Source of the DNA: Herbaspirillum sp.
GTDB lineage: Bacteria > Pseudomonadota > Gammaproteobacteria > Burkholderiales > Burkholderiaceae_D
Direction of reading: 5' to 3'
DNA length: 64,000 nucleotides
Assembly (NCBI GenBank): GCA_028291765.1
Contig: JAQGNR010000203.1
Location: 21,285-85,284 of the forward strand
Under the pieces are notes generated by a model. That model was not told the DNA's origin. It ran no database searches and saw only the letters and a program-made list of their open reading frames with translations. The stretch's first letter is position 1. Each line of letters begins with the position of its first letter. Shown here in pieces: positions 56,393 through 64,000 of the stretch. A program made the translations under genes and the position numbers.

Positions 56393-57025
56393 ATGAAAAA
56401 AACTATGTGGCACAACTTGTTTCGACAGTTAGTGGTATTGACTATATCTGCGCTGGCGCTCTGCGGATGTTCGTCCTTCGGGACGTCCTTGGCTGTTGAT
56501 GATTCGCTCGCGCCACCGATGCATGACTATCGCATCGGACCGGGCGACAACTTGAACATCATCGTGTGGCGCAACCCGGAAGTATCGATGGTCGTACCGG
56601 TCCGGCCCGATGGAAAAATTTCCACGCCGCTGGTCGAAGATATACCGGCAAGTGGCAAAACATCGACAGAATTGGCGCGCGATATAGAGAGCTCGCTGGC
56701 CAAATTCATCCAGCAGCCGGTCGTGACGGTTATTGTCACCGGTTTTGTTGGATCGTATAGCGAGCAGATTCGGGTCATTGGCCAAGCGGCAAAACCGCAG
56801 GCATTGCCATATCGCCAGGAAATGTCGTTATTGGATGTATTGATTGCCGTTGGTGGCGTGACCGAATTTGCTTCCGGCAATGATGCCAGCGTCATTCGTA
56901 ATATCGATGGCAAGCAGAAAAAATTGCCTGTCCGTCTGAACGATTTGATTAAAGACGGCGATATTTCTGCGAACATGACAATGCGGCCCGGCGATATCCT
57001 GGTTATTCCTGAAAATATTTTTTAA
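56393..57025 (+). CDS. XrtA-type exopolysaccharide export lipoprotein (Wza/EpsA family)
   Basis: 210 residues from the ATG at 56393; an alternative ATG at 56333 has a weak GGAAAG. The lipoprotein signal ends ALALCGC. The mature part has the polysaccharide export domain (YRIGPGDNLNIIVWRNPEVS, VPVRPDGKISTPLVEDIPA) and SLBB-like sections (IRVIGQAAKPQALPYRQEMS, NMTMRPGDILVIPENIF). These match the outer-membrane export protein of XrtA/PEP-CTERM exopolysaccharide loci. A strong terminator follows, so further eps genes do not directly adjoin it; none are seen in the window. Confidence 0.9.
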   Translation: MKKTMWHNLFRQLVVLTISALALCGCSSFGTSLAVDDSLAPPMHDYRIGPGDNLNIIVWRNPEVSMVVPVRPDGKISTPLVEDIPASGKTSTELARDIESSLAKFIQQPVVTVIVTGFVGSYSEQIRVIGQAAKPQALPYRQEMSLLDVLIAVGGVTEFASGNDASVIRNIDGKQKKLPVRLNDLIKDGDISANMTMRPGDILVIPENIF

Positions 57026-57108
57026 GTAACGCATCGGCTTGCCTTGGTTTCCGGCAGGCGCCTTCGGTCTGCAGTCATTTTAAAAACCGGAATGTTTTAA
57101 CAAAAAAA

Positions 57109-57139
57109 GCGGGGTCCGCATACGGACCCCGCTTTTTTT
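57109..57139. terminator. Rho-independent terminator
   Basis: GCGGGGTCCG (57109-57118), loop CATA, CGGACCCCGC (57123-57132), then seven T. Seven A precede the stem, so it can also work on the minus strand. It closes the export lipoprotein gene. Confidence 0.95.
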
Positions 57140-57311
57140 CGTCTGCTGTTTCACTGCTGAGTGATGCCGGTTTTTTTTACAGTAATTTAAAAATTATAAT
57201 TTTTAATTATTTAAGTTGTTGATTTCTTGTATTTTTTTAAATGGCATGATGATTGCTTTGTCTCCTCCATCGCATACATCTATCGAAATACAACCTGAGG
57301 TGAAAACAACG

Positions 57312-57995
57312 ATGAATATCAAGACACTCTATGTCGGTCTCTCAGCCATTTTTTTCAGTTTGGGCGCCATGGCCACGCCGGTGACGATCACTTTCGATCC
57401 CTTGACTACGCCAGGTCCGGGTTTTACCAGTATCCAATACAACGTGTCTCCGAACGAGTCCTCCTATACGGAAAGCGGATTTCAGCTATTCACGCTCGGC
57501 AATATACCGGGCCAGTCGGGTTTCGGTTCTGCACATACGGGGCAAGCGGATTATTACTTTGGCTCGACCGGCTTGTTTAACGACGATACCGACGGCGGCT
57601 TCACGGTGCTGAGCAAGGTGGGGGGCGGCGCGTTCAGTCTGGAATCGATGGAACTTGCGACGCTCAACCACACCTGGAGTTTCTTTCCAAACAGTGAATT
57701 TGTCACATTTACCGGCACGCTGAGCGGCGGTGGGACGGTGACGAAACAAGTCCTGCTGCTCAACAACATAAGCTTCCAGACAGTCGATTTCACCGGTTTT
57801 ACCGATGTCACTTCGGTTACCTGGGCGCAGGGCAATTCAACCACCCGAGCCTTTAATCAGTTCGACGACATCGTCGTCAACAATCCAAGTGAAGAAGTGG
57901 CGGCGGTGCCTGAGCCTGCTTCGATTGCACTGCTGGGTCTCGGTCTGGCCGCCCTGACGGTAAAGCGACGCAAGGGCGAACCGAGGAAGGGCTGA
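57312..57995 (+). CDS. PEP-CTERM domain protein
   Basis: 227 residues from the ATG at 57312 (GAGG upstream). A signal peptide (VGLSAIFFSLGAMA) leads to a beta-rich mature domain without cysteines (TITFDPLTTPGPGFTSIQYN) and a C-terminal sorting signal: VPEPASIALLGLGLAALTVK followed by RRK. The exosortase XrtA recognises this signal and anchors or releases the protein at the cell surface, often with exopolysaccharide. The presence of prsT and the hydrolases downstream fits. Function of the mature part is unknown. Confidence 0.93.
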   Translation: MNIKTLYVGLSAIFFSLGAMATPVTITFDPLTTPGPGFTSIQYNVSPNESSYTESGFQLFTLGNIPGQSGFGSAHTGQADYYFGSTGLFNDDTDGGFTVLSKVGGGAFSLESMELATLNHTWSFFPNSEFVTFTGTLSGGGTVTKQVLLLNNISFQTVDFTGFTDVTSVTWAQGNSTTRAFNQFDDIVVNNPSEEVAAVPEPASIALLGLGLAALTVKRRKGEPRKG

Positions 57996-58102
57996 TATTG
58001 GCCAGCTACGGTAAGTATCGGCAGTAATGGAGGAGACACCGTAGTTAAAAAAATAGGTTCTTCAGACTTTTCCGTGGGTCGTTTTTAGGGGAAAGTCGCT
58101 AG

Positions 58103-58154
58103 CTGGTAAATGAAAAGGGGTATCGATTATTCGATGCCCCTTTTCATTTACCAG
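58103..58154. terminator. Unusually long bidirectional hairpin
   Basis: 58103-58126 pairs with 58131-58154 over 24 bases with a single T-G wobble and a four-base loop (TTAT). It lies between the PEP-CTERM gene and the convergent hydrolase gene and covers the last few bases of the latter. Its A-rich and T-rich sides could serve termination in both directions, but 24 pairs is much longer than usual. Confidence 0.6.
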
Positions 58155-58993
58155 GACCTGAGCCAGTCCAAGGTTTGGCCGGCAACCCGGTCGCGCCATT
58201 GACGCGTCGAAAAAGTATGATTTGCATCGGGTAATTCGAGGTGTCGCGTGCGGCGCTCCTGCAGCAGTGCGGACCATCTCTCGTCGGCAGCGGCAAGATC
58301 GGCGAACTCCTTGGCCGTCAGGTCGTTGCCGCTCAGGATCAGTAATACCGGGCCGTTGAATCGATTGTAGCCGTCGAACATTCTGTCCGGTAGCGACGCC
58401 GACGCGGAAACCGGATGCTGCCCGTTGTTGCCGAATGCAGTAAGCACTTGCCTGACCAGCGATGCCGCGGCAGCCCGATAATTGAAACGGGCGCACAGGA
58501 TTTTTTGCCACAATGCCCGCTCGAGGATGCGAGAAATGTAGTAATGCCGGAGAGTGGCTTTTGCCAGACCGGCCTCGGTCCTGATCCAGGGATTGACCAA
58601 TGCCAGCCCCGATATCCGCGGATCGCGAAAGCCATAGAAGAGTGCTGCGGACGCAGCATCGCACAGCCCCCACATGACCATGCCGGTCATACCCGCGACC
58701 GAACCCATGAAGTAGTCGACGGCGCAACGGATGTCATCGTTGACGTTTTCGAAATCGCGCGTATCGCCTTCGCTATCGCCCATCCCGCGGTAGTCGAAGC
58801 GCATGACGGGGATGCCGTGGGAGGCAAAAAAACGCGACAACAGCGTGAATTGCCGGTGGCTGCCGGCGCGATATTGTGCGCCGCCGACCAGCATCAGGAT
58901 GCCGCGTGATTGCACCAGCTCGGGCACGCTGAGGATACCGTAGAGCAGATCGTCGCCGCAGGAAAAACGGCAGGCGCGGTCTTCGTAGTTCAT
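58148..58993 (-). CDS. Exosortase A system-associated hydrolase 1
   Basis: 281 residues from the ATG at 58993, which overlaps the stop of hydrolase 2 (ATGA); the frame extends to 59131. It has an alpha/beta-hydrolase fold: ILMLVGGAQYRAGSHRQFTL, GIPVMRFDYRGMGDSEGD, a nucleophile elbow MWGLCDAASAALFY with Cys in place of Ser, and a catalytic-His candidate in DANHTFS. Family members occur only beside XrtA loci in my memory. The substrate is unknown but may be an acyl group linked to the neighbouring acyl carrier protein. Confidence 0.88.
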   Translation of the reverse strand: MNYEDRACRFSCGDDLLYGILSVPELVQSRGILMLVGGAQYRAGSHRQFTLLSRFFASHGIPVMRFDYRGMGDSEGDTRDFENVNDDIRCAVDYFMGSVAGMTGMVMWGLCDAASAALFYGFRDPRISGLALVNPWIRTEAGLAKATLRHYYISRILERALWQKILCARFNYRAAAASLVRQVLTAFGNNGQHPVSASASLPDRMFDGYNRFNGPVLLILSGNDLTAKEFADLAAADERWSALLQERRTRHLELPDANHTFSTRQWRDRVAGQTLDWLRSW

Positions 58994-59853
58994 CGGGATG
59001 TTTCCAACGGCGCCCCCGGCAAAGCGCAGGTCATGGATAGTAATTCCGGGCTTGTCGATAGCTCCGGGGTTGCCCAGAACGGCAGACCGGGAATTGTATG
59101 CAGGTGCAATTGAACCCCTTCCCGCCGCCATTGTTCGGCTACGTCGGCTTGCGTTGCAGGTAAGGTGCTGTCTGCAGCGCGCACTATCTCGAACCAGTGA
59201 ACCGGTATCATGCGCGGCGGCAGTGTTGCGGCGTCCAGCGCGTCGATCGGCAGTCCCAGGGCGGGGCTGATATCGTAGCCGGCGATTTCCAAAGTCTGCC
59301 CTGAGTTCAGGGCATCTCGCAGGGCGTTCGTTCCCTTGCCGGAAGCTGTTTTTCCATCCCCCACGATGTCGCTGCCAAGTCGAAGGCGGAGAAATTGCGT
59401 CATGAAGGATTTACCGCTGACGATGGGATTCCAGGCAATGAGGGAGCCGATGCGGCCCGGATTGCCATATATGAAATCGAGCGCCAGCAGGGCGCCGAGC
59501 CGTAGCCCCCACAAGCCGACGGGAACCGGCAGCCGATCTCCAAGCCAGCGTACAGCGAGTTCCAGGTCGCTCTTCCAGGCATCCCAGCTTGCGTCACCGG
59601 TTTCCCCTGAACTGTCGCCACATCCGAACAGGTCAATCGATAACACGCCATAGCCGAGTTCGGCAAAGGCGCGTGCCTGCAAGGCAGCCATCCGGCGCGA
59701 ACGGTTCATCTCATCGGCAAACGGATGCACATAGACAAACGCGCCGCGACAGGCGATTTTCGGATGCGGGGCGTGATAAATGCAAAAGCGTTTGCCGGAC
59801 ACGGCCTGCAGGAAAAAAGGTGTCGCGGATAAGCCACCGGATTGCGCGCTCAT
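58990..59853 (-). CDS. Exosortase A system-associated hydrolase 2
   Basis: 287 residues, an alpha/beta-hydrolase with FVYVHPFADEMNRSRRMAAL, YGVLSIDLFGCGDSSGETGD and an elbow GLWGLRLGALLALDF where the usual nucleophile is replaced by Arg-Leu. It may be catalytically altered and act together with hydrolase 1. It overlaps the acyl carrier protein gene and hydrolase 1 by four bases each, so the three are translated together. Confidence 0.88.
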   Translation of the reverse strand: MSAQSGGLSATPFFLQAVSGKRFCIYHAPHPKIACRGAFVYVHPFADEMNRSRRMAALQARAFAELGYGVLSIDLFGCGDSSGETGDASWDAWKSDLELAVRWLGDRLPVPVGLWGLRLGALLALDFIYGNPGRIGSLIAWNPIVSGKSFMTQFLRLRLGSDIVGDGKTASGKGTNALRDALNSGQTLEIAGYDISPALGLPIDALDAATLPPRMIPVHWFEIVRAADSTLPATQADVAEQWRREGVQLHLHTIPGLPFWATPELSTSPELLSMTCALPGAPLETSR

Positions 59854-60101
59854 CGTCCCAGTTTTTGCTCGACGAAGGCGGAAAGACCGCCAACCGTATC
59901 GAATAGGCTCTGGTCAATCTCGTCGTCGTCGATTTGAATGTTGAATTGCGCTTCGAGTTCGGTGATGACCTGGATTACGGCAAGCGAATCGAGTTCGGGA
60001 ATGCTGCCCAATAACGCAGAATCGGCGCGCAGGGTCCCGATGCGCGCGCCCAGACCGAGCGTATCCCCCAGTAAAATCTTGACGCGTTCAATAGTTTGCA
60101 T
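59850..60101 (-). CDS. Acyl carrier protein of the XrtA locus
   Basis: 83 residues from the ATG at 60101 (AGGA seven bases upstream; a TTG at 60107 is the alternative). A four-helix carrier protein with the phosphopantetheine attachment serine in PELDSLAVIQV and a typical acidic second half (FNIQIDDDEIDQSLFDTVGG). It probably supplies an acyl group used in modification of the exopolysaccharide or of the sorted proteins. Confidence 0.9.
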   Translation of the reverse strand: MQTIERVKILLGDTLGLGARIGTLRADSALLGSIPELDSLAVIQVITELEAQFNIQIDDDEIDQSLFDTVGGLSAFVEQKLGR

Positions 60102-60175
60102 ACGCAATTCCTGTACATGGCTTTCCTGCGCTTTGACGCGAACCGATCACGCCGTCTGTCGCAGGTAGGTGGCGT

Positions 60176-62950
60176 TTATATTTTTTTCAGCAGCGCGCGG
60201 GCTTCATCGATCTGGGGGAAGGATTTGCCGGTCGCGAGTATCTGTTCCAGCTCCGTACGCGCGCGGCTCTTGTCGCCCGACCTCAACAGTCCCAATACCA
60301 AGTGATAGCGGATATCCAGGGCATCGGGCGCTGCCGCACTTGCCTTATCCAACAGTTGCAGGCCACGGCCCGTGTCACCCCGCTCCACCAGCATCCAACC
60401 CAGCGTGTCCATGACAGGCGGACTGGACGCCGCCGCCTGGTAAGCCTTTTCCGCGGTTTCCATTGCGCGCGGATCTTGCTCTTGCTGATAAGCCCATGCC
60501 AGATTGTTGAGCGCACCGGCGTTTTTCGGCTGTTGGCGCAGCACCAGCTCATACTGCTCGATTGCCGCCTTGTTCAGTTTTTGGGCCATATACGATTCAG
60601 CCAGATATAAGTGGAATGCGACATCGCTCGGATGTTCCTTGAACCACTGGCTGGCGCGCGCGTCGGCCTCTGTGTTCCTGCCTGCAAGCATTAGCGATGC
60701 GTGCAGCCTCATCAGCAACCGGATGTTCTGCGGGTTGGCTGTAAAGGCCCGTTCGAATGCTTTTGCTGCAGAATCCGGCTTTTTCTGAACGGTCAGGATA
60801 TTGCCTTCGAGTTCAAAGCCAAGCGCGGCTTGTTCGGGTTGTTTTTGCATCTGGGTCGCCATGCCGATCGCTTGCTCCGCGTCGCCGTTGCTGATGTACA
60901 AGCCTGCCTGCAAAATTTCTGCGTCCGCGTAATCGGGTTGCAGCAACAACGCCTTTTTGACCGAGGTCATCGCGGCGGGCATGTTTTTCAGCCCGGCCTG
61001 AATCGATGCGATTTTCAGTTGTACCGGGGCGGAGTCCGGCAGCAAGTTGGCAAGCCTGTCGTAGCTTTGCAAGGCAGCGCTCTTATCATCGGTGGAAAAT
61101 TGCATCTGCGCCAGCAGGTCCAGAACCGACGGGTCGGCCGGATTGGCAGCTTGTAATTTACGCACCAGGGTCAAGGCCTTTTGTTTCTCGTCGATTTGCG
61201 AATAATGCAATGCCAACTGCATCGCAGCGGGCAACGAATCGGGATTGTCGCCGCTGGCGCGCTCCAGCCATCTCGTGGCTTCGTCCTTGTGTTTCTGGCT
61301 TAATGCCAGGCTGGCCAATGCGGTCATCGCGTTGATGTTCTTTTTATCCGTATCAAGCAAGGTTTCAAAGCGTTTTTTTGCAGCAGCCGGATTATTGTTG
61401 TGCAGATCCAGCAAGGCGAGGTTGGCGGTGGCCGGAAAATATGTCGGGTCGATCGATAGCGCTTTCTGGAAGCTGGCGCTGGCGTCGGCGACATCGTCTT
61501 TGCCAAGATAAGCGCCGCCTTTCAGATTTTGCAGCAGGGGATTGCCGGGCTGTTCTTTTTCAAGCGCGTTGGCCACCGCGATCGCCTGGTCGAATTCCTT
61601 CAGACGCACGTGCGTCATCATCAGCAGGATGCCGGCCTGGGAAGATTTTTTGTCCAGGCTATTTGCCATTTCCAGTTGCGAGACGGCAGTGGCGTTTTGG
61701 CCCAGGCCGAGATTGCTTAGTCCAAGCGCCATATGGAGTTTTGCACTTTGCGGCGCCAGGGCACTGGCTTTCTCAAAGTAGTCGGATGCGATGGTAAAGT
61801 GTTTGTCTGCCATGCTGATCTCGCCGGCCAACGCCAGTAGCTCAGGATCTTGCGGCGATGCTTTCAAAGCAGGTTCAAGTGTCGTCATCGCTTTGGCGTT
61901 TTGTCCGCTCTTCAATAGTGTCGAAGACAGCAACTTGCGGGCGTATATGTCCTTAGGATTTTTGTCCAGGTATTTGCTTAGGTGGAGTTCTGCCTGTCGC
62001 ATCGAGCCGAGATCGTACTGGATTGCGCCGGCAAGCAACACGCCGGGCATGTAATCGGGCGCGGCAGCCAACACTTTTTGGATAGCGGATAACGCTTCTG
62101 CATTTTTGCCTTGATTGTAATTGAGTACCGACAGCATGTAGGGCGCGATGAGATTTTTGGGCGAAACTTTCTGCACCGCCGCAATATCTGCCTTGGCGCC
62201 ATCGTATTTCTTCTGCCGGATTTCCAGATCGGCTTTGATGACGTGCGCCTCCATGCTGCCGGGCTTGATGGCCAGCGCCTGGTTCAATACTGTCATGGCA
62301 GGTTCAACTTCGCCTTGGCCGCGCAACAGGTTCGCCTTGAAAAGCAATACATCGACGTTGCCCGGATTTTTGGCGATAGCCTGCTCGATAAAGCCGGTGG
62401 CGGCTTGGATGTCCTTTTCGATCAGCGCTCCCCGGGCCCGTCCAATGAGCGCAACAGCTAGGTTCGGGTTGCTCTGCAGGGCGTTGTCGAATGATGCTTT
62501 CGCCTCGATCGTTTTACCGAGCCCGAGATAGGCATTGCCGCGCAAAGCAGCGATGTCGCTTTGTGCGGGCGCTTGGGCGGTATCATCCAGTACTTTCTGA
62601 AATTGTCCCTGCATCAACAGCGATTGCGCCAGGAAAGGCATTACCTGATCTGGCTTCATACCCAAGCTCGAGGCTTTTCGCAATTCTTTTTCTGCAGACG
62701 GCGCATCACCCGACTCAAGGCTGATTTTTCCAAGAAGAAACCGGGCTTCAACGTTATCGGGATCTTTTTGGAGTACGTTTTTCAACTGGATCTCTGCCGC
62801 GGCAGAGTCTCCTTTTTGCTGATATTGCTTCGCTTCGGAAATGAGTGAGTTGGCGGATTGAAACCTGTCGCATGCCGCGATGCTGCCTATCAATAATATT
62901 GCCGCTGAGATAGATGCTGTCATTGCAAATGTATTCTTGATACCCGCCAT
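60176..62950 (-). CDS. prsT: PEP-CTERM system TPR-repeat lipoprotein PrsT
   Basis: 924 residues. A lipoprotein signal ends LLIGSIAAC; the whole mature protein consists of TPR repeats (for example SEAKQYQQKGDSAAAEIQLK, NVLQKDPDNVEARFLLGKIS, LNNLAWAYQQEQDP). Length and repeat content match PrsT, the large outer-membrane TPR protein of XrtA loci thought to support exopolysaccharide export or protein sorting. A GGGG precedes the ATG. It is the first gene of the minus-strand operon prsT, acyl carrier protein, hydrolase 2, hydrolase 1. Genes for the exosortase itself are not in the window. Confidence 0.93.
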   Translation of the reverse strand: MAGIKNTFAMTASISAAILLIGSIAACDRFQSANSLISEAKQYQQKGDSAAAEIQLKNVLQKDPDNVEARFLLGKISLESGDAPSAEKELRKASSLGMKPDQVMPFLAQSLLMQGQFQKVLDDTAQAPAQSDIAALRGNAYLGLGKTIEAKASFDNALQSNPNLAVALIGRARGALIEKDIQAATGFIEQAIAKNPGNVDVLLFKANLLRGQGEVEPAMTVLNQALAIKPGSMEAHVIKADLEIRQKKYDGAKADIAAVQKVSPKNLIAPYMLSVLNYNQGKNAEALSAIQKVLAAAPDYMPGVLLAGAIQYDLGSMRQAELHLSKYLDKNPKDIYARKLLSSTLLKSGQNAKAMTTLEPALKASPQDPELLALAGEISMADKHFTIASDYFEKASALAPQSAKLHMALGLSNLGLGQNATAVSQLEMANSLDKKSSQAGILLMMTHVRLKEFDQAIAVANALEKEQPGNPLLQNLKGGAYLGKDDVADASASFQKALSIDPTYFPATANLALLDLHNNNPAAAKKRFETLLDTDKKNINAMTALASLALSQKHKDEATRWLERASGDNPDSLPAAMQLALHYSQIDEKQKALTLVRKLQAANPADPSVLDLLAQMQFSTDDKSAALQSYDRLANLLPDSAPVQLKIASIQAGLKNMPAAMTSVKKALLLQPDYADAEILQAGLYISNGDAEQAIGMATQMQKQPEQAALGFELEGNILTVQKKPDSAAKAFERAFTANPQNIRLLMRLHASLMLAGRNTEADARASQWFKEHPSDVAFHLYLAESYMAQKLNKAAIEQYELVLRQQPKNAGALNNLAWAYQQEQDPRAMETAEKAYQAAASSPPVMDTLGWMLVERGDTGRGLQLLDKASAAAPDALDIRYHLVLGLLRSGDKSRARTELEQILATGKSFPQIDEARALLKKI

Positions 62951-63218
62951 ATTGCACCCCTTTTAAGACGTATTGACCCTAGCTATATTTACTGGAGCGC
63001 GAGGGCTCAGGCAGCGAAAAATAAAGGGCCTTTGCTGACGAACAGGAATAGCTTTACAAAGCAAGAATTGCGCCCAAACAATAATTTCGTTTGTTAACAT
63101 GCGCTTAGTTTTTTGAATAACAATGCGATCCGGTCTGGTGTAAATTTTTCCGACAGTGGCGTGAAAAAAAGACCGTCGCCTGGTCGGTTACGCCGCCGGG
63201 TTTATTTCGGAGATTGCT
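62951..63218. other. Promoter-side gap upstream of prsT
   Basis: No gene or RNA is recognised. It should contain the prsT promoter. Short frames on both strands have no support. Confidence 0.4.
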
Positions 63219-63391
63219 CCTTAGCGCTGCGCTTTGCCGAGGGCTGTTGTGTTCCGTTTGTGTGGCGGGCTGTTGTACTCCGTTCGTGTCCTCCGGCGGC
63301 CTGCGGCCGCCTCCCCCTTTTACCTCACTGCGTACAACATCCCGCCACACAAACGGAACACAACAGCCCTCGGCAAAGCGCAGCACTAAGG
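63219..63391. repeat. Palindromic repeat element, copy 1
   Basis: 63219-63269 and 63341-63391 are inverted copies of 51 bases with one mismatch (C/T at the sixth to seventh base of the arm). The 71-base centre holds a second, imperfect palindrome. The core GGCGGG...CCCGCC (63264-63346) recurs, inverted, in copy 2, while the outer arms are unrelated to those of copy 2. Confidence 0.9.
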
Positions 63392-63487
63392 GGCACTTTC
63401 ACACTATTTAGCCGGCGAACGCTTTTCTCTAAATTCCAAAAAAATAAAAAAAGTTGGCCGTCCCGCTCAGTTGCACAGGTGCTGACC

Positions 63488-63614
63488 TGCCTCTTCGATC
63501 AGGAATATGGCGGGCGGTTGTACGCAGAGAGGTAAAAGGAAGGAGAGGGCCGAAGGCCGTCGGAGGGACACGAACGGAGTACAACTGCCCGCCATATTCC
63601 TGATCGAAGAGGCA
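63488..63614. repeat. Palindromic repeat element, copy 2
   Basis: 63488-63515 and 63587-63614 are perfect 28-base inverted arms. The core 63509-63593, read on the minus strand, aligns with the core of copy 1 (shared TTGTACTCCGTTCGTGTCC, CTTTTACCTC and TGCGTACAAC). The arms differ from copy 1 apart from GGCGGG. Confidence 0.9.
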
Positions 63615-63654
63615 ATTACCGGCCAAAAAAATTCTTAACTGAACGGCATTAGAC

Positions 63655-63771
63655 TGAACTGACCCCGTAAAGTTGGACGGTTAAAAATTAAAGTTAGGCC
63701 GAATTGAGCCGCTTGGGTTTTTATATCCATTAGGATTGCACAACGTATCATGTAGTAATACGTTATGCAAT
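63655..63771. mobile_element. Possible insertion-sequence end
   Basis: TGAACTGACCCCGTAAAGTTGGAC (63655-63678) resembles the terminal repeats of IS3-family elements as I remember them. 63735-63748 and 63758-63771 form a 14-base inverted pair with one mismatch. No transposase frame is visible before the window ends; the rest to 64000 shows nothing recognisable. Confidence 0.3.
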
Positions 63772-64000
63772 TTTACTGGCTAACCAAGTGGCCGTTACGT
63801 TCGGAAGAAGCGGCCCTCACATTTTCAATCATGAGAGCCGCTTGAAGTTTGCATTTAATGTCCGCTTGCATTGCGTTGACGGATTCTCGATTTACCAAAC
63901 ACTAAATTTCAGCATCGTGCGATGAGATCGCAATCACGCAGTTTAAATCTGAACGATTGCTCCACGCATGGCTGGCACCGCGCTGAACCACGGTATCGCC

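Noticed and set aside
63113..63535. Several 60-140-codon frames across the palindromic repeats
   Set aside because: They are translations of the inverted repeats on both strands; such repeats create look-alike proteins in many frames.
63219..63614. CRISPR array
   Set aside because: Only two related elements, in opposite orientation, with no regular spacers and no cas genes nearby.

Overview
The window looks like chromosomal DNA from a Gram-negative, probably betaproteobacterial (Burkholderiales-like) bacterium. Evidence for this is the moderately high GC content, Sec and Tat export signals, outer-membrane secretins, and an XrtA/PEP-CTERM exopolysaccharide locus of the betaproteobacterial type. 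Genus-level placement is not supported by anything I can see. No rRNA, tRNA or CRISPR array was recognised.

Left part (1-7492, minus strand): an operon for a type II secretion/type IV pilus-like machine. It runs lytic transglycosylase, gspG, gspF, gspE, then PilM-, PilN-, PilO- and PilP/GspC-like genes, and a secretin cut by the window edge. A roughly 290-bp sequence occurs as an inverted pair (6031-6325 and 7637-7922) around the transglycosylase-gspG cassette. One copy lies just upstream of gspF, the other upstream of the oxidase operon.

Centre (7975-37828, plus strand except one lactonase-like gene): a large secreted redox locus. It holds a complete Tat-exported multicopper oxidase, two SCO-type copper chaperones, a MauG/cytochrome c peroxidase-like diheme protein between two paralogous ~830-residue secreted proteins, and a monoheme cytochrome fused to a periplasmic-binding-like region. 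It also holds a multicopper oxidase whose copper ligands are divided between two separately exported proteins, a 2863-residue secreted mosaic protein that starts with copper-less oxidase domains, and two LolA-like secreted paralogs. The gene set recalls MnxG/MofA-type Mn(II) oxidation, where a multicopper oxidase acts outside the cell. The substrate (Mn, Fe or an organic) is inference.

37883-49129: a PAS-histidine kinase converges on a NarL/LuxR-type response regulator. The regulator is the last gene of a second, complete secretion operon (gspG, F, E, PilM/N/O/P-like, secretin and three pseudopilin-like proteins). My reading is that the two secretion machines export the extracellular oxidases and giant proteins, and that the two-component pair controls them.

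49662-57995: small proteins (one DUF6494), an old-yellow-enzyme reductase, a Sel1-lytic transglycosylase, a GAF protein and a GGDEF-EAL protein. This stretch includes a decayed area with a KaiC fragment and an EAL/kinase-like fragment. It ends with an XrtA-type exopolysaccharide export lipoprotein and a PEP-CTERM protein.

58148-62950 (minus): part of the XrtA exosortase locus: prsT, an acyl carrier protein and the two exosortase-A-associated hydrolases. 62951-64000 carries no gene I can support, but holds a pair of related palindromic repeats and a possible insertion-sequence end.
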